Below, in pieces: positions 35,050-45,440 of a stretch of DNA of 64,000 nt (its first letter is position 1; every line of letters starts with the position of its first letter). The stretch spans positions 33,053,537-33,117,536 of the forward strand of contig NC_064440.1 of the NCBI RefSeq assembly GCF_023343835.1, written 5' to 3'. The notes below the pieces were generated by a model. The model did no database searches, was not told the DNA's origin, and saw nothing but the letters and a program-made list of their open reading frames with translations. The DNA comes from Lagopus muta. Its lineage: Eukaryota; Chordata; Aves; Galliformes; Phasianidae. Made by a program: the position numbers and the translations under genes.

Positions 35050-38000
35050 GTATGCACCTTTCTTTTTAGCTGCTCAGTATCTAATGTAACCTATGCTAGA
35101 TATGATGAGTAAGCTGTGGTGGAAGATGTCCAATGTGGCTGAAAGCGGTCTATTCTGTAGTGACATGATCATAAGTAGGTCAGTAGGTATCAAATTCTAA
35201 TTTTTTAACATCAGATTCTATGAGGAGTAATTTTTCAGGGAATGATAGAGCCTCTTATGAGCTGAGGCCAGCAAACTACTTTTCAAAAGCCTGATGTAGT
35301 CACCCCACAAAGAGCACTGCCTATTAATGCATATTGTTCTGTGTTTTCTGTAATCTGGGAGAAATCTCGATGTGTTCCATAAGGCTTCTCAAGCATTTCA
35401 ACTTGTTTCAATTGTTTTTTAAATGGTATTAGATCTAGGGTAGTAAAAGGAAGAAAAACAAGGTGAGTTATTAATTGACCCTGGTATTTTCTTAACTTGA
35501 GTGTACCAAGATGTGCTGCTGTTACATTTTGCAGGTTGTACAAAAAAGAATTCCCAACAGAATTTTTCCAGTTGTTGGAACAGTTGTTTTCTTTACTTGG
35601 TTTATTTATTTCTTTCTTGATTTTAAAGTTACATTTGGGGGCTCTATAATAGTACAGATCGAGGTAAACATTCTAAAATGTGGAATTTTTAGGCTCTTAG
35701 AAATGTTGCTCTGGCTTATTTTTCTCGTTTGGGAACCAGTGTTAGGGTTGATGTGTTCCTGCAGAAAGCACAACACTATTTCTGTTTAGGGTGTTGTAGT
35801 GAGAACCAACTTGAGGCTTTCATATCTCCTCTAAGATACGTCTCTAGTTTTTTGTACATTTTATCTTTTTTTTTTTTTTTATTTGAGAGCATTTATTTTG
35901 TTGATACCAGCAGTGTAATTCTGCTTTAAAAAATATATATCGATGTATTTCTTTTTTCATCCCTTTTCAATGTCTCCAAATTTTTTATACGTAGTGTTGC
36001 TTTTAAAACACCTCCTTCTCATGGAAGTAACTCCATCTCTACTGTTTGCCCACCTGTTACTCGTTGATTATTACTGAGTCACTGCCACTACCTTTCACCT
36101 TCTGTGTTCTTCATCCAGTGCTTAGAAGTGTTCATCTCAGACTCTTAGATGGCTCTTTCTTTCATTTTGACTTGTGAACAGATGAGTATTTCTTGGCTTA
36201 CAGAATCCCATTTTTGTTCCTGCTCCTACTGAAGTCATCACTACTTTTATAGTAAATTTTAGTGGAGCTATGTTTTGCCCCCAGAATATATAAACTCAGG
36301 TAGTCTGCCTGTCTGGCTTGCTCTTGTTCTTGAAATTCATGAGCACTGTTAGTTGACTGGTTCTGGCAAGCATCTGCGCTTCTGCAGATCTTAGGTTCCC
36401 AAATGACTCCTAACAGAGGCCCAGATGTCTTTATTTAATCAATGGATTAAAAACCTGGAGCAAGTCCAGAAATAAGACATCAGAACATAGTTTGAATGTG
36501 CTGGACTTTTGTCTTGACTGATGGATTTTAGATTTTAGGTATGAGGTTAATAACGGATTGGTTCTGAGAATTATATCATGTGGGTTGTTTTTTCCCACTT
36601 CACATAAACATCAGAGGAAATGATGAAGCTGTATGGGGCAGGTTAAGATTGCTTGAAACAAACGCACTCTCACAACTTTGTCCTGTAGTGTGCATTTATT
36701 GAATTATAGTACTAATCTATTAACTTTATAAATAGCATATTTGTGCTAAACATTTTGGCTTGCAAAGTGTTTGTTCCCATGGAAAGGATTGGGAGTAAAT
36801 GAGCCCCCTGCCCTCTTCAGGTCAATTTATGTGACGTTTGGAATAGAACTTGTATATGCTGCCTCATCTCCTTTGGCCCATATCAAAAGATCAGATCAAT
36901 TTGACTGTCTCTTCAGTGTGACTTAGCTTTTTTCATACAGTGCTCAATTTCAATGAGGCTTTGTCTGTATTAAAGAATGCACTATAAACAATATTTTTGT
37001 TCTCGTTTGTAGTGATGACAGTAGCTCTCTGAATGTGTTTTGGGGGGTGGAATTGCTTACAGAAATTTAAATTTAGGCTTTATACCACAAATGAAGTAAG
37101 GAGTGTAGTTGAAAGCAAATAGATTGTCATGAAGTTATATCCTTGAGCCACAATTATAAATGTTTGTGTTAGCTGTACAGCTATGGAAATTAAAATGATT
37201 TAAAGTCTTTTCTGTGTCTTGTAGCTAAATAATGATGTAAGAAATGCCTCTGCTTACTTCTAAGTAGATGCAAATATGACTCATAGCTGAGGTAGAACAT
37301 TGACTCGAAGGACAGGCATATATTGTGTTACTGTAATATGCCGTATTAGCTGACGTGTAATTTAAAAGCTCATGTCCCTTTGAGGTGAAATTGATCCTTG
37401 AAGTAGTGAAAAAACAACTGGAAGTTTTTTTGAGAGATGCATTCTTTTGATTTTGAAATGTTATTTTGAGACTGCAATCACCCAGTAGCAGGCAATTAGG
37501 CTGAACTGATTACTTATCTAGTTCTTAAAAAGCCAGTATCGATAGCATCAATATTATTAGATTATTAATTAGCTCAGAGTACTGCTTTAAACGTTCAAAT
37601 AAATTAAAATGTGCTTACAGATCATTAAAATTAAGGAACCTTTGATCATTTGACTTCCACTATTAGCTAGAAATTTAATTTTTCAGTTTTATGTTATTCT
37701 TCCTAATTTTTGTCAGGTTCCCCACAGACTATGTTCTCTGTTTGATTTCTGTTAGTCATACTAGCAGGGCAATTGCAGCTTCTCTGTATTAAGTTGCTTC
37801 AATTTCCACATATAATCTATTATGACGCAGTTTCATTTTCTGCAATTTTATTTGGTATAAAACTTTATCAAAAGGGGCACGAGACGTTTCTGGTGACTGA
37901 GATGTTACCCATCTCTGTGGAATGGATTTGGAAATTATGGTGAGTGGCACGTTAAAGAAATTACACAAGTGAAATCCAGTGATCATAAGTAACTGCTAGC

Positions 38001-38924
38001 TTTTGTAATTCATAAGGCTTGGAGTCCTAATAGCACATGCTTGCATGCACGAAACTCAGTTTTCTCCTCAGTTGTATGCAAGATAGCGTACAAAATTTAG
38101 AAGCTCCACTGTTTCTGTATTGTGAAACAGAAGAGAAGCTAAAATAAATGATTCCTTGATCAGATTATTGAGCTTGACTATAAGGTATATGTAAATACGT
38201 GAGCCATATTGGAGCGGAATTGGAGAAATAGAAAGGGTGGTAAATGAAATAGGCAGTCATTTTGGGTTTGCAGTAAAATTAGCAAGAAGGTACTGATTTC
38301 ATTTTCAGTAGAGGGAAGAAAATTGACAGATGAGTCAGGTGTTCTTATTTCTCTGGTCCTTTATTGGGGTAGATTTCCAGTCAGATCCCAAAGAAGATAG
38401 AATTATGAAAGGTTTCATTCAGGAGTATGAGAAAGAAAATACATGCCTGCATATCAGATGAGGAACTAAGTAAAAAGAAATTATAAACTGGTAATTGAAG
38501 TTGAAATTTGCCAAGAATTCTGGATTGGAAAAGTGAAAATGTCTGCACACGTGGAAGAAACAAGAGATGCTGTGGGTAGAGGAGAAGCAGTAAATGTTAT
38601 TGCTTTACATCTTCTTGTTAATTGTGAGTCCTTCTGTGTTTTTAATAAAGCTTTGGTTACTGTCTCTCGGGTCATTCCTACAAGCATCTGTGGAAATTTG
38701 ACCTGATGAAAACTTTCTTAATGAATGGAAGACAGATGGAAATAACACACAGCTGTATTGAGTAGGCATTTGCAGGGATATGTTTTCATTAATGACGTGG
38801 GAAATGAAATAAAATACTCTGACTAAATTTGCAAACCAGTTTATTCTGTTTGGGCTTGACTGCAACAGTAAGTGCAGCTGAGGACAGGAGTGCAATTCAA
38901 AACTTGACCCATTGGAGAATTTAT

Positions 38925-38942
38925 GGGGGGGGGGGGGGGGGG
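38925..38942 (+). repeat. Poly-G homopolymer (18 G)
   Basis: Eighteen consecutive G residues are followed by AAGGC. A run this long could form a G-quadruplex on the plus strand, and it is prone to length error in sequencing and replication. Confidence 0.9.
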
Positions 38943-40715
38943 AAGGCAATGTAAGAAAAGGTTCAGAACTCTACCTTTACAAAAACAGTCAACTGTACAA
39001 ACGTGGATCAAGATGAAAATAAGCAGTTGATTAAATACTGTTTCTTTAGAATAGAATCTAGTGTTTGTTTTATATAAAACAAAATTAGCATAAATCAACA
39101 GTGACACATTGCAAAATAGCTTAATGCTGTACTGCAGTGCAAACCAAAGATGTTGTACAGGGAATGTGAAATAACCCTCTTGCTTTGTTCGCGTGGCTTT
39201 GAGCGCAGAGTCACGTTCAGTTGGCTCACAGTTCTCCCTTGTGGGAGAAATGCTGCACCTACATCAGAGCAGCAAGAATGATTAGAAGTCTGTGGAACTC
39301 AGTTGTGAAAGAAAGGGTGAAAGTTGTGCTGTTTACAGAGGGGGAAGAAAAGACTGTAATATTTAAAATGTAAATGAATTCTGAAAAATAAAAAAGGAAA
39401 TAATGTGATAGAACAGGAAATAATAAGGTCAAACTCCCGTAAGAAATAAGAGAACTTGAGATTGCATATTAAAATTCATAATAGTAAGTATGGTGCAGTT
39501 CTGGATCCGATTGCCTAGGGAGCTCCTGTCAGTGGAACAGGGCAGACAGGTTTGTCTGAGGAATAACACTGGTGTAGTTGGGAGAAGAGAATCACTGACC
39601 AACCAGCAGAGGATTTTCTTCCCTGCCATTATTAGGTTTACCAAAAAACTGTGCTTTGGCAGAAAATACCTCCACCTTGCTCTAAAGAAGCAGACTCCTT
39701 GTAACTTCATATGAAAGAATAGTGCTGTCAAAATCATCTTCTACCATTAGACTCAATGGCAGAGAATAGGGGAGTTGCACAAGTCAGTGTCTGCAGACAG
39801 GGAGGCAGTGAGATGATACGCCAGCTGTAAACGTTTATGTGAGAACCAGTGAGCATGGCTGTGACTCCAGACTTAGAGCATGAACAGCACCTTGTCCAAA
39901 GGGCTGCCATCAGATATGGAGTGGGAGCTGGGGGTTGCTGTGATGGTAGTGGGTATGAAGAAGCCAAGCACAATCATATTTAGAGTATTATACCTCTTCT
40001 ACTTAGGAAATTACTGTGCTGTGACTCAGATTTTAAGAATATGATCCACTGAGTATAAGCCAAAAATGTTCTTTAGTTAATTTATTTGTTGTCTGTTTAT
40101 CAGATAACAAACTTTTTTTAAGCTCCTACAATAAATTTGAAAATAGTTTAAAAAAAAAACAAAAAAACAACCTTTCTTCTTAGCTGAAATGTATGCTTTT
40201 AAATGTGATGCTAGCTTTAAATTAAGGTTTTGCCTAAATATTTTTCTAAATGTGTCACACCTACATAGGGGAAAAAATGTGTAAGATCTTAAAAAATATA
40301 AAGAAAAACACCCGCAAGAAAACTTAAAGACAACACAGATACAATTTTCCATCCATCATTGCAGCTTTCTTAAGACACTGAAAGTCGTGCCTTTCTGAAA
40401 ATAATTACATTTGATTCTTTAAACTATTGGCCCTTGATGAAATTACCTTGCAGAGTTATCAAAGGGTTTCTTTCTGCTGAAGAACACTGCTTATTCTGAG
40501 TCGTTACGTATTGCTAAGCATAATAAAATAACAGGCCTCTGAGACAGAAAACAGTACAGAAGAATTTTGGAAAGTAAGATTTATTTGATCTAATTGAAGA
40601 TATGCTTTACATATTCATGTATTTTTTTCTGTGTAGTTGAACACAAGTGCTGTGACTGATTTCAGAATAATAGCACGCCTATCGGGAAGCTGTGAATCTC
40701 ATCCTTGCTCTGAAG

Positions 40716-41709
40716 TATGTTGCTCCAAAAGTAATGGCTCCTATCTGTTTCCATGGACACTGCAACAGATAAAAAGAACAGTATGTTGCCACTACTTGAT
40801 AGAGTAAATTCTCAGCTACAAAACAATTATTCACCATAGTCACCAGCACTGATTGCGTTTTCACCAGTGCTGAACAAGAGGCCGCGTGTCATGCTTGTGA
40901 AAATCCGTGCCAGTGGAGGTGACCTGCAGTTCCACAACTGCTATGATGGTGTCATTGCTAGAAACTCTGCCCATGCAGTCCATCTTTCATTGGCTGGAAG
41001 TCATAAGGCACCAGATCTGGTGGGTATGATAGGATAGCCCAGCTGAGATTTGGCAATGTACTCCACAGACTTCAGACTGTTCTGGGGCCTGGCGTTATCG
41101 TGTCCCAGGAAAAAGTTGACTTCTCTGGCCTGACTGTGAAAGTTCGAGCCTTCAGCTTAGTCTGTGCCGTGATGAAGCAGTTGTAGTTGATGGTTTGTCC
41201 AGGTTCCAGGAAATGTGGAAGAGTCATCCCTTTCCTGTCCCACAGGATAGTGTCCATTAATTTACCCACTAAAGGTGTTGTCATGAACGTTTCATTCAAT
41301 TCACACATTGCTACTCTATGGACTTCTGTTTTGATGTTGGCTCATAGTGGTGACACCATATCTCATAACCAGTAATTATGTCACTCAGGAAACTGTCACC
41401 TTCTGGCTTACAGTGGTTCAATAGGTCGTGACAAACATGTGGTGTTCTTTCTTCTCCTGTGTGAGCATTTGTGGAGCCCACCTGGCACAAGCTTTGTGAT
41501 ACTGCAGTGTTGCCAACATTCCTTTCAATGCGTTGAAGTTTCCATGTCAGGCAGCATTCTGTTAGCCTGCTTGCCTGCTGCCACCTGTCACATGGCAGCA
41601 GAATGCAATGGGATATTGGTGGAAGGCTCTAGCTCTACTGCCATACCACCAACATCCGCCTCTGATGTCAACATCATAAAATAGGAGGCGTTTCTTTTGG
41701 AGCTGCCCT
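40716..41709 (-). mobile_element. Decayed mariner transposon (Galluhop-like)
   Basis: Both ends carry related 29-bp terminal inverted repeats. The left one (40716-40744) contains GCTCCAAAAGTAATGGCTCC. The right one (41681-41709), read on the minus strand, contains GCTCCAAAAGAAACGCCTCC. Between them, the minus strand encodes recognisable mariner transposase pieces such as LEPGQTIN, TKLKAR and VRPEK, interrupted by stops and frame breaks. The sequence and ends match my memory of the chicken Galluhop (Mariner1_GG) element. At about 1.0 kb it is shorter than the roughly 1.25 kb consensus, implying internal loss. The flanking target TA is clear on the left and eroded on the right. Confidence 0.85.
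40900..41308 (-). pseudogene. Mariner transposase remnant
   Basis: The longest open piece (41072-41308) encodes a transposase core containing KLMDTILWDRKG, then LEPGQTIN, then RPEKSTFSWDTI where an intact copy would read into the catalytic D-N-A-R-P-H region. The homology continues downstream at about 40900-41070 in shifted frames with an in-frame stop, including SNDTIIAVV. The copy cannot make an active enzyme. The N-terminal DNA-binding half is largely missing or unrecognisable. Confidence 0.8.
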
Positions 41710-43707
41710 CACGTTTTACAAGAGGTGCAAATGATAAAACCTCTGTTGTGTTAATATGCCAATGCTTCAGTTTCCTGGAAAAGTGACTTATTGGAATTAC
41801 ATTGAATAAAAGCAGCAGCCACCAGAGACAGCTTGATAAATCAGTTAAGTGTAAAAAAAAAAATAGCTTTGCTGTCGCTGTGTTCCTCAGGATAGCCCTG
41901 TCAGATGGGAAGAGAGTTGCTGTATTTAGTGTTTCCTTATCCTGCAGGATTTCCCGCAGTGTGCTCTCATTTGCTTTGTGCTTTATGGCAGGCTTTGGCT
42001 TTGCATGATTTAAGAGGGATCTTGACAGCACAACAAGAGCCCCCATACAAAGCGCACGCAGTGGGTGACAGAATTATGCTTGTACAACTGTCAGCGTTGT
42101 CAGCATTGTTAGGCCTTTGAGACGGTAGTCAAGTAATTTCATTAACTGTGGAATAATGCTTTGTTTTCCCTTTAGTTAAAGCGTCAAAACCTTAACAATT
42201 CTCTCAGCAATTGTTTGGGAATTTTGGAGAGGATGCAAGGACGAGAATGGTTCTGGTTCCTCCTCAAAGGAAGTACCATGCTTACAGCATGCTTTCTTTA
42301 ACGTTCTCAGTCGGAATGTCACTAAACAAGCTTCTGCCAGTACATTTCTTTGTAACTGCAGTTGTAATGCTTTTTAAGGTGTTTAATTTATTTCTGTGGC
42401 ATGTATTCTTTAAAGGAAATAGAAACTACTACAACAAGAACCGGACAGGACTTATGGCATTGCATCTTTCAGGTACCTGGGCCATGGTGCTTTTGCTGCA
42501 GAACTCATTACAGCCGAAAAATATACATTTTTACTAATGGACTTTTTTCCATGCGAGAGAGGAAGAAAAAACTCCACAGAAGTCTATTTGCAATTATCAT
42601 TCTTTTGTTACTGAAGATCTGTAACTACGATCTGATTTGTTATTTTTAGGTATTAATAAAATACACGTAATGCATCAATTACAATTAATTGTAGTCGATA
42701 TGCAGTTGTAAGTCAAAATGTTCAGAATGCTAAGAGCACTTGATGTGGGGGGAATAATAATCACCACTATGTTTAAAGAAGCATTCTTCCAGAAGAGCTG
42801 TTTGTAACATAAAATTTAGTGGTTAACTTACACTGCTGTTCAGGGATACAGTTCAAAGGCAGAGCAGTGTGTGAATTACTGCATGATATTTTCTCCAAAA
42901 AAAAAAAACCAACCAACAACTTTAATGTCAATTAAGTGAGACCAAAGCTAACAATGTTAATTGTTTTCTGTTTTTCCATTTTAATTTGGTTCTGTTTAAA
43001 TTATTCATCCATGAAACTGGATCCCTTTCAAATTACAGAAATGTGACTGAAATGCAAAATAAGCACTCAGACTTGAAAATCTTGAAGGAAGGGCTCAGGT
43101 GCTAACTAACTGTGGTATTTATTTTTGAAATTAACTATTTTATACTAAGTTATGGATTTGGGTGTTTCAGTCTTTTTCCAATATTTAAACAAAGCCTTTG
43201 CATATGTAAACATCACTAAGGAAAATGAAATTCAGTGTTAGTGTTTAGTCTTCATGGTAACAAATCTCTCTACCACACTGCAAGTGCCGTGGCAGGAACA
43301 TGTGCTGCTCATCATGTTCGGGGCTGTTTGTTTTGTGTGCTCAAATAATGCTTGACTTCTGGGAGTAGAAAATAGTTTTAATTGTTTTTGTTGAATGCTG
43401 TGGATACGCAATGAAATAAAACATTAAAGCTGTATTCCAAACAGCTTATGAATTAATAATCAGACTGTTTCCCCAGAAAAGTTCATTGTTTTTCTTTGGA
43501 GCATCACATTATTAGGAAGGCAATAATAATGGTCACAGGGCTTTTCATAATTAGATTTCCAGTTCAAGTGTGGGCCTGAAAAGTTTGGTCATGACTAAGA
43601 CAAGTTGTTTCAGTGTAAGCATGGTGTTGCTGATTTTCTTTTCCCTTATATGCAGTAGCTGAAATGAGCCAGTAAGGAGACTGAGGTCCAACAGCCAACA
43701 GTCTTCT

Positions 43708-44178
43708 TCAGTGGGACAGCAAAAAGCCAAGCGTTGGCCTTGCCCTGTTCAAGAAAGGCCTGTTGAGGTTGCTGCTGTTCACCACTATTTGTACTTGCCT
43801 CGTGCTTGTCCTTGAATTCAGCTGGTGCTCTATTAAGTAGCATTCTGAATAGCTGTACGATGGTAATACCTTCACTACTTGCAGGTAAGGGCTTTGATCT
43901 CCTGAGGAATGGTCCCTTGGTGAAGGATTCCTCCTGGAATCCTCCCTATACAATGTGTATACAGGTGGGATGGAACTCATTTGCAGGGGACTGTTCAGAC
44001 AGTGAGAGTGGATGAAGTCTTTTGTGCCTAAAGGCAATCGCTTGTATGAAGTACAGCCGCTAGCCAACGTACTTTCTACAGCAGACCACAGTTTTGTTGT
44101 ATTTTCCCATTCCATTGCAAACGTACTGGGATTTAAACAAGAGCAGTCTGATTTCTTCCCGTGGACATTTGGGACCAT
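43708..44178 (-). other. Unassigned 156-codon ORF with a genuine ATG
   Basis: This is one of the few long open frames in the window that starts with ATG rather than an alternative codon. It lies in a GC-richer part of intron 9, antisense to SPAG16. The product would have Ser-, Pro- and Tyr-rich parts. I see no signal peptide, membrane helix or known motif. It may be a chance ORF or part of an old, unrecognised repeat; there is no positive evidence that it is a gene. Confidence 0.15.
43875..43890 (+). promoter_or_regulatory. Juxtaposed acceptor/donor (candidate recursive splice site)
   Basis: CTACTTGCAG|GTAAGG places a plausible 3' splice site directly against a strong 5' splice site, with the junction at 43884/43885 inside the very long intron 9. 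Such zero-length exons are used in recursive splicing of long vertebrate introns, but isolated matches are common by chance, and the pyrimidine tract here is modest. Confidence 0.2.
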
Positions 44179-45261
44179 CTCTTACAGCTTTGTCTTTGAC
44201 TGAGTCTTTTGTTGTTTCCTTTGAGTCCTCCTTTCTTCTCACTAGCAGTTACAGGTGACTCTTCTACTTCTTGTAAATGCTCTAAGTTCTTTGAGCTAAG
44301 GCACTAAGTTTAAAAAAAACATATTTATAAAAGCTTGAAATGCTGCTATAGAATATTGTTGCTCAGAACACCAACCAAACCTTGCTGATGTTACACAAGT
44401 ATTACCACAAACTCATCTAGCAGATTTTCTTGTTACTCTCTTCTACTCTGTGGTACTTTCCTGTATTATGTTTGCAGAGTTTTTATTTGATGTATACATT
44501 TCAGGTAATACGTTACACACTGTAGATCATCTGAAGCAGATCAGCCAGTCAGACATTTACTACACATCCAAAGAAGCTTTTATTGTTTCAGGAATGCTTC
44601 ACTCATGCTAGAAAGCAAACAAGCATAACAAACCTACAAAATGGGTTCTGCAGTGCCAGTAAAGAAATTGTTCTCTTGAAGTAATATAGCAAAAATTGAG
44701 ACTGTCTGCTGTGATTTAAACTTCAATAGCAATTTCCACAAGTTTCCATAGGTTAAAAGGTACAAAAAGAAGAAAAGGAAAAGAACACTGCACTGTTTTG
44801 AAAAGCCCAGTCACGTGCAACAGTACAGTTTGTTCAACTGAGACTTCTTTGTATACATTTCCACACTTGTGATGTATATTGATAGTGGTGTTTTTAAGTT
44901 TAGGTATGATACTCAGCTTTTGTAGTAATTTAGTAACAATGCACATGCTGTGTCTCGTGTTCATTTATGCATTTTTCACGCCTATAGTGTAAGAAAATGG
45001 CCGTAAAAAGATGTTCTCAGTAGTAAAGAAATTTTCTAGGCTTCTCTCTTTGGCAGATGAAATACTTAGAGCAGCGCAGTGATCCTTAAGTTCCATGCTA
45101 GTCCATGGTTCTATAATAGACACCACTTGTGTTTCAGCATGGATCACACTATTATCCTTGGTTTAGCATCAATCTAAATATAAAAAGTAGTTGTCAGGAT
45201 AGAAACTAAATATGAGTATAGTGGGAATGGTAGGTCACAGCTTGAAGGTCACAGCCTGAAG

Positions 45262-45440
45262 TGGTGATTGAGCACCTGGTGAGAAGGCAGGGCCAGCTCA
45301 GGTGCATGTAATGTATCTGAGTGATTGCAAGGGATGGAGCCAGGATCCACCCCTTCCCAGCCCTCATTTAAGGCTTGGCAGTGATAGTGAGGGGATTTTT
45401 CTGGAGATCCCAACCTACCTGAGGCCTTCTGAAGGTAAGC
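45262..45440 (+). repeat. Interspersed repeat copy B (LTR-like candidate)
   Basis: This is the second copy of the repeat at 27600-27806, in the same orientation. It shares GTGATTGAGCACCTGGTGAG, CCCTCATTTAAGG, GAGGGGATTTTTCTGGAGATC-type blocks and the terminal GAAGGTAAGC. Copy B looks more compact. The family and the true ends are not determined. Confidence 0.6.

Noticed and set aside
41588..42046. 152-codon minus-strand open frame
   Set aside because: It runs across the right end of the mariner copy into flanking intron, so it is a chance fusion of transposon and unique sequence.
42178..42306. Possible SPAG16 exon after a CCCTTTAG acceptor
   Set aside because: The frame is open for only about 40 codons to a stop. 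The peptide does not resemble the WD40 lead-in or any other part of SPAG16, and no donor precedes the stop in a useful position.
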